Shown: one piece after another, positions 46,001 to 56,575 of the stretch | How the letters are laid out: each line of letters starts with the position of its first letter | Position numbering within the stretch: the stretch's first letter is position 1 | Source: Pandoraea pneumonica | GTDB taxonomy: Bacteria > Pseudomonadota > Gammaproteobacteria > Burkholderiales > Burkholderiaceae | Direction of reading: 5' to 3' | Length of the DNA: 64,000 nt | Assembly: GCF_902459645.1 (NCBI RefSeq) | Contig: NZ_CABPSK010000001.1 | Span: 1,302,001 to 1,366,000, forward strand | Program-made: the position numbers and the translations under genes | Notes under the pieces: model-generated | What the model saw: only the letters and a program-made list of their open reading frames with translations | Told to the model about the DNA's origin: nothing | The model's database searches: none

Positions 46001-47947
46001 CCGCGTGAGCCCGTCGGTATCCAATCCGGCATCGCGCAATCTTGCGCCAAGGTCGGGGGAGATGCGATGAATGTCGTCCATGCAGCCGTCGAGAATCAGG
46101 TTCTCCAAGGCGTAAGGCTTGTCTTGCGTCACGCAATCGCGGCGCACGTGCCCGACGACGCTATCGATGACAGACGCGACCCGACGGGCGTAAAGCGAGG
46201 TGGATTCGCCCAGGCCATTCGCTTTGAAGTGCAGCGATTCGCCCTCGGGGAATTGCCGGGCAAGCTCGCGCGACAGGATTTCCGCGCGACTGGGCAACTC
46301 GCCGCGCAAGACTTCAAAGGCACCTGGGCCGGGCGTGTTGAATGCCTGATGCATGCGCGCATCGAACGCGTCGATGGCCGTGCGCACCACGTTCAGCGTC
46401 GCCACATTCTCATCGCGCAGATCGACCAGCCCCATCGCATGCGCGTAAAGCAGCAGGGTTTCGGCGTGAACATGAAAGAACGCTTCGAAGGCCGCATCGT
46501 TAGCGATCGCGCTTTGATAAGCGGTCACTGCCAGCGCCGTCAACTCGGGCGGCGACATTTGCCAGGCATCCGGTCCAGCCATCGTCATGCCGATGCGCAT
46601 GAGCGCCCACGGCAAATCGCCGACCTGCATCGCGCCGACACTGCTGGGCAGACCCAACGTAGGGTCGATCATGGCGCCCATCAGACCGGTCACCCATTCC
46701 CGCGCGTCGCCAAGATCGCCATCGCCGCGAAACACATAGTTTCCCAAACGCTCTCGCAAAACGTTCGTGTCCGGCACGCCGGTCATCGTCGCGTTTTCGC
46801 TCGTGCCCGCATCGTATGGGGCATCGCACGTCTGAACTCGATCGCCGGGACGCAACCAGTCGAGCCACTGCGCGCGGACATCCGGGGGAATCGTCATGGG
46901 AACTTCGCCGTTGCTCAGTCTCTCCGGCCAGATGATCGTGCTCACCAAGCGCACAAACATCGACTGCCGAAACGCCGGGTCCGTTTGCGCGTCCGTGTGC
47001 GCCCCATAGCCGAGCGAAATGCCCACGCGCTGCATCAGGGCATCGAAGGCCGTCGCATTGAAGTTCGCCGCGTCCCACGGCGAGCGGCCCTGCTTCACGC
47101 CCCCTTCCACGCCCCCTTCCACGCCCGGCTTCAGGCACTGGAACAACCCAAGCAACGTCCCCTCGCGGGTTTTCAACATATCGGCGATGGCGTCGCGATC
47201 CTGCACCCCGGAATACGCCGCAAGGAAATCGAACAAAGGGGGACCGTTCAGAAAGTGCGTGAGCGTGCCCTGGCTGAGCCAATCCTCACGCAGCAAAGTC
47301 AGCCCCGGCGGCGATGCCAGCGTGTCATTCGCGTTAGCCGTTGCCGCCGTGACGTTCCGTGCATACCCATCGGTCGTAACATTGCCGGAAGTCGATGCGT
47401 CGAAATCCAGCGCCACCGCCGACGGGAGTGAAGTGGCTGTGCGCGGGTCAAGCGTGACGCTCGCCGGTACGCTGCGAGTCACTTCGACGGCACCGCGGGA
47501 AGCCGCTCGCGCGCGCAAAGCGCCCATATCGCTTTCGCCGTAGACGGGGACGGTGCCGTCCCGAGATCTGACTGCCCCGCCGTCATGGTTCGGGCGGTAG
47601 CGCGCCTGCACGACCGGACACGCAACGCTCAAGAGCGCTGCCCCCATGAGGCACATCTTCCAGGCGCTCGGGCCCGTCGCATTGGCCGCGTTGGCCGGAG
47701 TGGTCAGATTGGCCCGATTGGCCCGATTGGCCACATCGGTCGAAGTCGACAAGGGCAATGGCGTGGCTCGAACTCGCTCACGCCGCGCACTTCCGACCCG
47801 GCGCACTTGTTGTGTCCACGGTTGCGCCGCACGATGTTGCGCCACGCGCCGTAATGCGCTGGCCCCCTTGGTGGCGGCATGGCCGCTGGCGTTCCCACAA
47901 CTTGCACGGCGGGCGTGATTGCGGGCTTGAAACGAAATCTTCTGCAT
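43082..47947 (-). CDS. Large putative secreted toxin with C-terminal HExxH metallopeptidase-like motif
   Basis: A 1621-aa protein that I do not recognise as a named toxin. Residues 1-97 are basic and low-complexity; a hydrophobic stretch follows (about 98-110) ending in PVVQA, a possible signal-peptidase site, so an extended signal is likely. The middle third is a helical region without clear family. Around 828-860, SLIPFYNCVDDVHSGTYAW and IDCGVDIVSAIPL resemble a segment common in large bacterial toxins such as PMT-like and dermonecrotic proteins. Near the C-terminus LLHELSHVSLATTD (HELSH at 1473-1477) and ATLYGKY (1493 on) give an HExxH plus downstream aspartate and YG, as in aspzincin (M35) peptidases, although spacing differs. 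Target, secretion route and any immunity partner are unknown; none is adjacent. In-frame stop 27 bases upstream makes ATG 47947 the furthest possible start. Confidence 0.75.
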   Translation of the reverse strand: MQKISFQARNHARRASCGNASGHAATKGASALRRVAQHRAAQPWTQQVRRVGSARRERVRATPLPLSTSTDVANRANRANLTTPANAANATGPSAWKMCLMGAALLSVACPVVQARYRPNHDGGAVRSRDGTVPVYGESDMGALRARAASRGAVEVTRSVPASVTLDPRTATSLPSAVALDFDASTSGNVTTDGYARNVTAATANANDTLASPPGLTLLREDWLSQGTLTHFLNGPPLFDFLAAYSGVQDRDAIADMLKTREGTLLGLFQCLKPGVEGGVEGGVKQGRSPWDAANFNATAFDALMQRVGISLGYGAHTDAQTDPAFRQSMFVRLVSTIIWPERLSNGEVPMTIPPDVRAQWLDWLRPGDRVQTCDAPYDAGTSENATMTGVPDTNVLRERLGNYVFRGDGDLGDAREWVTGLMGAMIDPTLGLPSSVGAMQVGDLPWALMRIGMTMAGPDAWQMSPPELTALAVTAYQSAIANDAAFEAFFHVHAETLLLYAHAMGLVDLRDENVATLNVVRTAIDAFDARMHQAFNTPGPGAFEVLRGELPSRAEILSRELARQFPEGESLHFKANGLGESTSLYARRVASVIDSVVGHVRRDCVTQDKPYALENLILDGCMDDIHRISPDLGARLRDAGLDTDGLTRRFNDEFTASVAHVRDKILRPSLAGLVTRLAPEDLRHWTCGTWQIRVPSVTLVVPMQNARDRFAQAEATQVVFVAATIGGTTRHFALTLSPLMLVPFDGDVEAWLHAKPNTLFGGNGELLKRVDGDVARFRTIEPSQAGPNVSTTEAVAAEFASRLEAFREAAYAKTPTQAHREAVRRALLSLIPFYNCVDDVHSGTYAWATIDCGVDIVSAIPLTYSALMAERAALQVSRTLVGAVLDDVSHNVVRRAGIAGGLSRVLSDPALASAVNVANSRFKDTGIALMRFVDPGVELGARGLLRLPEFGWRFLARVRDLPLLSRVAGRWAREAHEGVIAIHEDGVWHVPASQKAALQTPGAWLGTSREPLMLARLGDKENVVVRHEGRWMRLANPYSGQSYGPLLGVDAQGRLARLPSETVAVPFADEDGALTARGYVTPETTAPALDGPPCPEAGVGLRQRRAPPAVHAACDILTGSAHVRRQTPLFGTPFILKRRTGEPREWVPVDVNDVAVRVSRLDWPDGYTFDEYWLDGEVVLWRENSVGRAPVTRVLGELSESVAGNGMVLPAKGYVRAEFWVSLDEFKHPEHRARRADLHTEMALHTGERDHKWVPDEALAIQVAWPFAGAVDANGRHFGVVTARERHYRFAFPEDASSAFRATLYPATPDEVQAFRTTQNAMTGALHAREVDGQTMLRPLRDIATPNLSAQVENVFDRADDLLRSAREALRTPMSPMVETVLDRFAPGAGDQLADALRPALHRMNAGLQAVSRARGEAIGVMESEAGVLAASLGGTLRRPELADHLDHPVIGFDTSSLACLSVEVQAATLLHELSHVSLATTDARGSEATLYGKYLPAPRAAFDMQHVESLREVVEQGAQHRVEMLRDTNTPRYVLLALDRLVGDGLVMDVGDLVGQTGSGVVNQLVGHASSMEHLVNILAYAHDPAHHSCIAEFMDGGTSYQRYPTGYTPPSRQLPQQP

Positions 47948-47950
47948 GGT

Positions 47951-48002
47951 GGCTCGCGGTTGACAATGTCAGCCGGCCAATCCGGCTGACGTAGAGCGAG
48001 CC
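47951..48002 (-). promoter_or_regulatory. Nested inverted repeat over the toxin ribosome-binding region
   Basis: In the mRNA sense GGCTCGC pairs with GCGAGCC (outer 7 bp) and GTCAGCCGG with CCGGCTGAC (inner 9 bp, loop ATTGG). The outer stem ends three bases before the start codon and covers the only Shine-Dalgarno-like stretch, so folding would hide the ribosome site. Confidence 0.6.
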
Positions 48003-48111
48003 ATCATGCGTGCCGTCGCCACACGGCATTTCTTGGATTCAACAAAGCGCTGCTGCCCACGCGCTCCCATATCAGCCAAATGCCAATACGGAACTCAGGC
48101 TACCCATCCCC

Positions 48112-49023
48112 CTACTCCTGCTCGAGCCAGTAATTCGGCCGGGCGAACACTTGCCGCAGGTGATCGATGAACAATCGCACGCGCGCAGGCTGAAACCGTT
48201 GCTGGGGATAGACCGCGAGGATGTCGTAATCCGGCAGCGCGTACTCGTCGAGCACCGTTTCCAGTTCACCCGAGAGCAACTCGCGCTGAATTTCCCAAGT
48301 GGAGCGCCAGCCCAGCCCCAGCCCTTCGAGCGCCCAGCGGTGCAGCAACTCGCCGTCATTACAGTCGAGATTGCCGTTCACGCGAGTGGTCACCAGCTTG
48401 CCCTGCCGCTTGAAATACCAGCCGCGTTGCTGACCGCCTTGCAAATTGAAAGCCAAGCAATTGTGCTTGGACAGATCTTCCAGCGTCTTGGGCCGCCCGT
48501 GCCGCGCGAAGTAAGCGGGCGTGCCGCAGACCACCCGCCGGTTCTGGGCCAGCTTCACCGCCACGAAGTTGGGGTCGACCGAGCCGCCGATCCGAATGCC
48601 CATGTCGTACCCTTCGCGCACGATATCCACCACGCGATCGGTCAGATTGAAGGAAATTTGCACTTCCGGATGCTGGCGCAGAAAAGTGGGCGCGTGCGGC
48701 GCCACGTGCTTACGTCCGAACGCAGCGGGTGCCGACACGATCAAGTGGCCCGATACCGCGTGCCGCCCGGCACTGATCTCGTTCTCGGCCATGTCCCAGT
48801 CGCCCAGCAACTGTTTGCAGCGCTCCAGAAAAGCGCCGCCCTCTTCCGACAAGGCCAGCCGCCGCGTGGACCGGTACATCAGCTTGATCCCCAAGCGCTT
48901 TTCCAGCGCGTCGATGCGCCGCCCGAGAATCACCGGCGACACCCCCTCCTTGAGCGCGGCCGCCGCCAAACTGCCCGCTTCGGCGACCTGCACAAAGGTC
49001 TCGATCTGCTTGTAACGGTCCAT
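48112..49023 (-). CDS. LysR-type regulator of the gcl cluster
   Basis: A 303-aa regulator with winged helix-turn-helix (MDRYKQIETFVQVAEAGSL...) and a C-terminal effector domain. It is a paralogue of the LysR at 4596, which begins with MDRFKQIETFV. It is divergent from gcl with 121 bp between starts. Control of gcl-hyi-glxR in response to a glyoxylate-derived metabolite is inferred from position. Confidence 0.92.
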   Translation of the reverse strand: MDRYKQIETFVQVAEAGSLAAAALKEGVSPVILGRRIDALEKRLGIKLMYRSTRRLALSEEGGAFLERCKQLLGDWDMAENEISAGRHAVSGHLIVSAPAAFGRKHVAPHAPTFLRQHPEVQISFNLTDRVVDIVREGYDMGIRIGGSVDPNFVAVKLAQNRRVVCGTPAYFARHGRPKTLEDLSKHNCLAFNLQGGQQRGWYFKRQGKLVTTRVNGNLDCNDGELLHRWALEGLGLGWRSTWEIQRELLSGELETVLDEYALPDYDILAVYPQQRFQPARVRLFIDHLRQVFARPNYWLEQE

Positions 49024-49144
49024 CCCGCCTCCATTCGATACTTTTTGTTTTTAAAAAAACGATCTTTTGTGATCTTATCAAACAAATCGTACCGGCTTAA
49101 AGTGGCTTCCAACATCGTTACCGATTACACATTGGAGGAGTCAC
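49024..49144. promoter_or_regulatory. Divergent control region between LysR and gcl
   Basis: An AT-rich stretch with GATCTT twice (49061-49066 and 49071-49076), ten bases apart, and a near-palindromic GTTTTT/AAAAAC run. It likely holds both promoters and the LysR site, and ends in GGAGGAG, the ribosome site of gcl. Confidence 0.55.
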
Positions 49145-50914
<1,770 letters not shown>

Positions 50915-51074
50915 GCCGCCCGCCTGTGACCGTTTGCGGGGCGCGTGCGTCCCCTCCGATGAGACCTAGACCCCCTTGTCGGCCCAGCACGCGCTCCGCA
51001 ACCTAGCAGTACCCGCTTCACCCTGATTTGCATCGTCGAAACCACCCCCTATAAGAAAGAGAGGAGTCAGCGCA

Positions 51075-51866
51075 ATGACGAAATTTGCCGCCAATCTGAC
51101 CATGCTGTTCAACGAGGTGCCGTTCCTCGACCGCTTCAAGGCGGCCGCCGCAGCGGGCTTTCGCGGCGTGGAGTTCCTGTTCCCGTACGCATTCCATCGC
51201 GACCAGATCGCCGACAAGCTCAACCAGTACCAGCTCGATCTGGTGCTGCACAACCTGCCCGCCGGTAACTGGGAAGCAGGCGAGCGCGGCATCGCCATCT
51301 TCCCCGAGCGCGTGGCCGAGTTCCGCGACGGTGTGGGCGAAGCCATCACCTATGCCAAGGCGCTGGGTGTGAAACAACTGAACTGCCTCGTGGGCAAGCA
51401 AGGCGCGGATCTGTCGACCGACGCCGCCCGCGAGACGCTCGTCGGCAACCTGCGTTTTGCCGCCGATGCACTGAAGGCCGAAGGCATCCGCCTGCTGGTC
51501 GAGCCGATCAACACGTACGACATTCCGGGCTTCTTCGTGAACCGCACGAAGCAGGCGCTGGAGATCTTCGACGACGTGGGTTCGGACAACCTGTTCTTGC
51601 AGTACGACATCTATCACATGCAACGCATGGAGGGTGAGCTCGCCAAGACCATCGAGACGAATCTGGCGCGCATCGCTCACGTGCAATTGGCCGACAACCC
51701 GGGCCGCAACGAGCCGGGCACGGGCGAAATCAACTACGCCTACCTGTTCGCCCTGCTCGATCGCATTGGCTACACCGGCTGGATCGGCTGCGAGTACAAG
51801 CCGGCGACCACCACGACCGACGGTCTGGGCTGGTTCAAGGCGGCGGGTCTGCGCGAGGCTGCATAA
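51075..51866 (+). CDS. hyi: Hydroxypyruvate isomerase
   Basis: A 263-aa TIM-barrel isomerase converting tartronate semialdehyde and hydroxypyruvate. Typical blocks are AAAAGFRGVEFLFPYAF, LHNLPAGNWEAGERGIA and the metal-binding VEPINTYDIPGF. The start MTKFAANLTMLF follows AGAGAGGAG. It lies 160 bp after gcl and 272 bp before glxR. Confidence 0.95.
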   Translation: MTKFAANLTMLFNEVPFLDRFKAAAAAGFRGVEFLFPYAFHRDQIADKLNQYQLDLVLHNLPAGNWEAGERGIAIFPERVAEFRDGVGEAITYAKALGVKQLNCLVGKQGADLSTDAARETLVGNLRFAADALKAEGIRLLVEPINTYDIPGFFVNRTKQALEIFDDVGSDNLFLQYDIYHMQRMEGELAKTIETNLARIAHVQLADNPGRNEPGTGEINYAYLFALLDRIGYTGWIGCEYKPATTTTDGLGWFKAAGLREAA

Positions 51867-52033
51867 GCGGCTGCTGAGCGGCTGCATAAGCCACGCAGGT
51901 TCACCTGAGCATGTAACAACGCGTCTGCCGTCACCCCCGGCGGCAGGCACAGAACGACGGCGAACGTCGCGCATACGTCAACGCGACGCGTGGCGAGCGC
52001 CGGCTGACCGGGTTTCGACGAGGAAGGGCCCCG

Positions 52034-52062
52034 CCGGCCGCATGCAGGGGGCATGCGGCCGG
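52034..52062 (+). other. Perfect 12-bp hairpin between hyi and glxR
   Basis: CCGGCCGCATGC / GCATGCGGCCGG with a 5-base loop, not followed by T. It may set transcript stability or processing in the operon rather than end transcription. Confidence 0.6.
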
Positions 52063-52138
52063 AGCACGGGGGCAAGATTGCCCGCCTCGGCGCACCGGCA
52101 GCGACCACATTCAAACTTTGGCAACAAGGAGTCTCGAA

Positions 52139-53020
52139 ATGGCACAACTCGGTTTCATTGGTCTGGGCATCATGGGCGCGCCGATGGCGAAGCATCTGCA
52201 AAACGCCGGTCACAAGCTGTTCCTGTACGAGCGCCGCACGCCCCCTCAAGACCTGATCGACGGTCAGGCCACGTGCTGCACGTCGGCCAAGGAAGTGGCC
52301 AAGCGCGCCGACATCATCTTCGTGATGGTGCCTGACACCCCGGACGTCGGTGCCGTGCTGTTCGGTGAAGACGGTCTGGCCGAAGGCCTCTCGGCTGGCA
52401 AGATCGTGGTCGACATGAGCTCGATCTCGCCGATCGAAACGAAGGAATACGCCAAGAAGATCAAGGCGCTGGGCTGCGAATACCTCGACGCACCGGTCTC
52501 GGGCGGTGAAGTCGGCGCGAAGGCCGCCTCGCTGTCGATCATGGTCGGTGGCTCGCAAGCCGCGTTCGACGACGTGAAGCCGTTCTTCGAACTGATGGGC
52601 AAGAACATCACGCTCGTGGGTGAGAGCGGTGCCGGTCAGACCTGCAAGGTCGCCAACCAAATCGTCGTGGCACTCACCATCGAAGCCGTGGGCGAAGCCC
52701 TGCTGTTCGCCTCGAAGGCCGGTGCCGACCCCGCAAAGGTGCGTGAAGCGCTGATGGGTGGCTTCGCATCGTCGCGCATTCTGGAAGTGCACGGCGAGCG
52801 CATGGTCAAGCGCAACTTCGAGCCGGGCTTCCGTATCTCGCTGCACCAGAAGGACTTGAACCTCGCGCTGCAAAGCGCCAAGGCGCTGGGCGTGTCGCTG
52901 CCGAACACGGCCACGTGCCAAGAGTTGTTCAACGCCTGTGCCGCCAACGGTGGCGCAAGCTGGGATCACTCGGGCATGGTGCGCGCGCTGGAACTGCTGT
53001 CCAACCACACGGTTGCCTGA
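52139..53020 (+). CDS. glxR: 2-hydroxy-3-oxopropionate (tartronate semialdehyde) reductase
   Basis: A 293-aa beta-hydroxyacid dehydrogenase that reduces tartronate semialdehyde to D-glycerate with NAD(P)H. It has LGFIGLGIMGAPMAKHL (dinucleotide fold), DAPVSGGEVGAKAASLSIMVGG (substrate motif), and GAGQTCKVANQIVV with the catalytic lysine. The ATG at 52139 (MAQLGF) follows AAGGAG; an upstream in-frame ATG at 52118 has no such site. It completes the route from glyoxylate to glycerate. Confidence 0.96.
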   Translation: MAQLGFIGLGIMGAPMAKHLQNAGHKLFLYERRTPPQDLIDGQATCCTSAKEVAKRADIIFVMVPDTPDVGAVLFGEDGLAEGLSAGKIVVDMSSISPIETKEYAKKIKALGCEYLDAPVSGGEVGAKAASLSIMVGGSQAAFDDVKPFFELMGKNITLVGESGAGQTCKVANQIVVALTIEAVGEALLFASKAGADPAKVREALMGGFASSRILEVHGERMVKRNFEPGFRISLHQKDLNLALQSAKALGVSLPNTATCQELFNACAANGGASWDHSGMVRALELLSNHTVA

Positions 53021-53181
53021 TAGTTTCAGAAGGTTTTCTCGCGCCCGCGCCTAAGCCGGGCGCGAGCTACCGCGTAGTTCGCGAGAAGATGAAGAAGCGG
53101 CAAAGCCTATGCCGCCAGCATGACCAGTAGAGGGGAGGCGAATGCACCACACCACGCGAGTGGCGCATCGCTAAAACGGTA

Positions 53182-53217
53182 ACGGCGCGAGTCGAATGAC
53201 TAGCGCCGTATTTTTTT
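53182..53217 (+). terminator. Terminator of gcl-hyi-glxR
   Basis: A long stem ACGGCGC.AGTC / GACT.GCGCCGT with a GAAT loop and one bulged mismatch, then seven T. Strong plus-strand terminator. Confidence 0.93.
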
Positions 53218-53279
53218 GCCTGCGAGTTTTTGCCGCGAGTATTGCCTGCGAGCCATGGCGGCGATGCCGCCCGCCTCGA

Positions 53280-54320
53280 TCAATACTCGTCGAACAAACT
53301 CTGCATACGATCGCGTTGCACGCCCGCCTGCAAGGCCAGCATCAGCAGCACACGGGCTTTGTAAGGATGCAGATTGCCTGCGCTGACAAAACCGTACTGA
53401 TCGTCGGGGGCCGCACCGTTATGCATCACGTGGCCACTGCCCACCCGCGCCGCACGCACCACCGCTACGCCACGCTGCACCGCCTCGGCTAACGACTGTT
53501 GCAGCAGCGAATGCAGCGAGCCGTTGCCCGTGCCAGCCACCACGATGCCCTGCACGCCTGCCTCGACCAACGCGTCCACCGCAATGCGCGACACGCCCGC
53601 GTAGCTCGACACCACTTCCACCGCGGGCAACTCGCCCGACAGGCCGACGAACTCGCTCTCGACCGTGTGGTATTGCAGCGGCGCACGCTGGAAAGCGACG
53701 CGCTCGTCCTGCACCCAGCCGAGTACACCGATTTCCGGCGACTGGAACGCATCGACCGAATACGTGCTGGTCTTGATGACGTCGCGCGCGCAGTGAATCT
53801 GATTGTTGATCGCCACCAGCACGCCACGGCCCGCCGAAATCGGATCGGTAGCCACACGCACGGCGTTGAGCAGGTTGAGCGGCCCGTCGGCGGAGAGCGC
53901 CGTTGCCGGACGCATTGCCGCCGTGATGACCACCGGCTTGCGGCTGTTGACCGTCAGGTGAAGGTAATACGCCGTCTCTTCGAGCGTATCGGTGCCGTGG
54001 GTAATCACAGCGCCCGCCACGTCGGGCTGCGAGAGCAAGGCGTTCAGGCGTGCGGCGAGTTTTTGCCACAGCGAACAACTCATGTCCTTGCTATCGATCT
54101 GCGCGACTTGCTCGGCGTGAATATGCGCAATGCTGCCCAGCGCCGGCACGGCCGCGAGCAGGTCTTGTACACCGAGCGCTCCGGCCTGATAACCGGCCGT
54201 ACGCGTCGCGTCGGCAGCGCTGCCGGCAATCGTGCCGCCCGTGGCGAGCAGCACAATGCGCGGCAATTCGCCCGCGGACACGGTGTAGTGAGGGGTCGGA
54301 TTGAAAGAGGTCAAAGTCAT
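53280..54320 (-). CDS. L-asparaginase
   Basis: A 346-aa asparaginase/glutaminase. The first catalytic threonine is T30 in LLATGGTIAGS and the second is T110 in ITHGTDTLEETAYY, with D111; the IDSKDM motif is at 75-80. There is no signal peptide, so unlike most periplasmic type II enzymes it may be cytoplasmic. The ATG at 54320 is preferred because conservation begins there, although the frame is open far upstream into the cysB gene. It releases ammonia from asparagine. Confidence 0.93.
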   Translation of the reverse strand: MTLTSFNPTPHYTVSAGELPRIVLLATGGTIAGSAADATRTAGYQAGALGVQDLLAAVPALGSIAHIHAEQVAQIDSKDMSCSLWQKLAARLNALLSQPDVAGAVITHGTDTLEETAYYLHLTVNSRKPVVITAAMRPATALSADGPLNLLNAVRVATDPISAGRGVLVAINNQIHCARDVIKTSTYSVDAFQSPEIGVLGWVQDERVAFQRAPLQYHTVESEFVGLSGELPAVEVVSSYAGVSRIAVDALVEAGVQGIVVAGTGNGSLHSLLQQSLAEAVQRGVAVVRAARVGSGHVMHNGAAPDDQYGFVSAGNLHPYKARVLLMLALQAGVQRDRMQSLFDEY

Positions 54321-54421
54321 GCCAGCGATTGTATCCAATACTGCCCCGGTTCCCAATCGCTGAACATCGATCCGGCCGCGCGCCCCGGCGCACGGCGCAC
54401 ACGGGCCGGGGAATTTTGATC

Positions 54422-55360
54422 TCAGGCCGCAAATTCCAGCGCTTCGCGCAGTTGCGTCGAGATTTCCTGCTCCTTGAGCGCCGGGGCAAGCATCTCGATA
54501 AATCGATACGCATACGAGCGCAGGAACGCGCCGCGACGCAGGCCGATACGCGTCGTGCTCGGCTCGAAGGCGTTCTCGAGTTCGAGCACGGCCAGATCTT
54601 GATCCTTGCGCGGGTCGACCGCCATCGCGGCCACGATGCCGATGCCAAGCCCGATTTCGACGTACGTCTTGATGACGTCCGTATCCAGTGCGGTCAGCAC
54701 GATATCCGGCACCAGCCCCTGATCGGCAAACGCCTTGTCTACGTGCGAGCGGCCCGTAAAATCGCCGTCGTACGTGATGATCGGGTATTCGGCAATATCG
54801 GCGAGCGTAACGCTCGCGCGACCGACCAGCGGGTGGTCTTTCGGCACCACGGCCACGTGATGCCACGAGTAGCACGGGAACGTCACGATATCGGGGAAGC
54901 GATCGAGCGCCTCAGTGGTGATGCCGATATCGGCTTCGCCGTCGATAACCATCTGCGCGATCTGACGCGGGCTTCCCTGACGCAGCGCCAGATGCACCTT
55001 CGGGTACACGCTCGTGAATTGTTTGATGACTTGCGGCAGCGCGTAACGCGCTTGCGTGTGCGTCGTTGCCACGACGAGATGGCCGCTGTCCTGATCGGCA
55101 AACTGACGCGCCACGCGGCGCAGGTTTTCTGCGTCAAGCAGCATGCGCTCGATGAGTTGCAGCACGGCCTTGCCCGGCTCGGTCAGGCCCGTGAGACGCT
55201 TGCCGCGACGCACGAACACGTCGACGCCGAGTTCATCTTCGAGATCCTTGATCTGCTTGCTCACGCCCGACTGCGAGGTGTACAGCGCGCTCGCGGCTTC
55301 GGTCAGATTCAGGTTCTGCCGTACGGCTTCGCGCACGTAGCGCAATTGCTGGAAATTCAT
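54422..55360 (-). CDS. cysB: CysB-family transcriptional regulator
   Basis: A 312-aa LysR-family protein of the CysB/Cbl type. The helix-turn-helix (LNLTEAASALYTSQSGVSKQIKDLE) and the sulfate/N-acetylserine-binding region (VATTHTQARYALP and TYDGDFTGRSHVDKAF) are typical. It lies 120 bp after cysA and points the same way as the sulfate transporter genes, which it is expected to activate under sulfur limitation. CysB versus Cbl cannot be separated by sequence with certainty. Confidence 0.94.
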   Translation of the reverse strand: MNFQQLRYVREAVRQNLNLTEAASALYTSQSGVSKQIKDLEDELGVDVFVRRGKRLTGLTEPGKAVLQLIERMLLDAENLRRVARQFADQDSGHLVVATTHTQARYALPQVIKQFTSVYPKVHLALRQGSPRQIAQMVIDGEADIGITTEALDRFPDIVTFPCYSWHHVAVVPKDHPLVGRASVTLADIAEYPIITYDGDFTGRSHVDKAFADQGLVPDIVLTALDTDVIKTYVEIGLGIGIVAAMAVDPRKDQDLAVLELENAFEPSTTRIGLRRGAFLRSYAYRFIEMLAPALKEQEISTQLREALEFAA

Positions 55361-55480
55361 GGTGTGACTCCGCCCTATCGCTTGTTTGTTACGTCTGTCT
55401 AGTTTGTCTTTTACGGCTTATCGATTTTTTGTCTGCTGTCCCAGAGGCTGCGGGTTAGCCGCCTTCGCCTTCGCGAAGGC

Positions 55481-56557
55481 TCACGCCTGCGCCGAGAACA
55501 CGCGCAACTGGCGCGGCACGGCGCGCAGCGGCTCACCCGCCGTCGCACCCAACGCTTGCCAACCCGAGCGCGTCAGTTCGGCTTCCCACACGGCGTCGCC
55601 CGGCGCGGCCAATTCCACGCGCACGGTGCCGCCCAGCGGGATGGCGCGACGTACCGACACGTCGATACCCGGGCCGCCATCGTGTGCGGGCAACAGCGTG
55701 AGATCGTGCGGACGGACATAGGCGATCGCGCGCCCGTCTTGCGGCAGTGCGGGCAGATCGTCGCGCGCCACGGTCACGCGGTACGCGCCCGCATCGGCAA
55801 TAAAGTCGTGCGTCTGCAATTGGCCCGACAAACGGTTTGCCGCGCCGAGGAATTCATAGACGAACGCGCTCTCGGGCGTGTCGTACACGTCCTGCGGCGC
55901 ACCGATCTGCTCGACCTTGCCCCGATTCATCAACACGATGCGGTCGGCCACTTCCAGCGCCTCTTCCTGATCGTGCGTGACGAAAATCGTGGTGATATGT
56001 AGCTCGTCGTGCAAGCGGCGCAGCCAACTGCGCAGTTCCTTGCGCACCTTGGCGTCGAGCGCACCGAACGGCTCGTCGAGCAGCAAAACCTTCGGCTCCA
56101 CCGCCAGCGCACGCGCGAGGGCAATGCGCTGACGCTGCCCGCCCGAGAGTTCTGCCGGGTAGTGATCGGCCAGCCAGTCCAGTTGCACGAGACCGAGCAA
56201 TTCGTGCACTTTGCTGCGAATCTGCGCGTCCGAGAGGCGATCGCTGCGCGACTTTACGCGCAGGCCGAACGCCACGTTCTCGAACACCGTCATATGACGG
56301 AACAACGCGTAATGCTGGAACACGAAGCCGACCTGACGCTCGCGCGTGCCCACGCTCGCGACATCCTCGCCGTTGAGCACGACGCGGCCTGCATCGGCAA
56401 ATTCCAGACCGGCGACGATGCGCAGCAACGTGGTCTTGCCGCAACCGGACGGCCCGAGCAGCGCGACCAATTCGCCCGTGGGAAATTCGAGACTTACGTC
56501 GTCGAGCGCCGCAAAATCGCCGAATCGCTTCGAAACCTGTTGGACTTGAATGCTCAT
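55481..56557 (-). CDS. cysA: Sulfate ABC transporter ATP-binding protein
   Basis: A 358-aa ABC ATPase with Walker [10 protein letters not shown], signature [15 protein letters not shown], Walker [13 protein letters not shown] and a C-terminal TOBE-like domain (about 240-355). It drives sulfate/thiosulfate import with CysT and CysW. It lies 18 bp after cysW in the same operon. Confidence 0.97.
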   Translation of the reverse strand: MSIQVQQVSKRFGDFAALDDVSLEFPTGELVALLGPSGCGKTTLLRIVAGLEFADAGRVVLNGEDVASVGTRERQVGFVFQHYALFRHMTVFENVAFGLRVKSRSDRLSDAQIRSKVHELLGLVQLDWLADHYPAELSGGQRQRIALARALAVEPKVLLLDEPFGALDAKVRKELRSWLRRLHDELHITTIFVTHDQEEALEVADRIVLMNRGKVEQIGAPQDVYDTPESAFVYEFLGAANRLSGQLQTHDFIADAGAYRVTVARDDLPALPQDGRAIAYVRPHDLTLLPAHDGGPGIDVSVRRAIPLGGTVRVELAAPGDAVWEAELTRSGWQALGATAGEPLRAVPRQLRVFSAQA

Positions 56558-56575
56558 CTGTCTTGCTCCTCGATG

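Noticed and set aside
54321-54875. 185-codon upstream extension of the asparaginase frame
   Set aside because: It overlaps the 3' part of cysB in another frame and shows arginine-rich shadow composition; conservation starts at the ATG at 54320.
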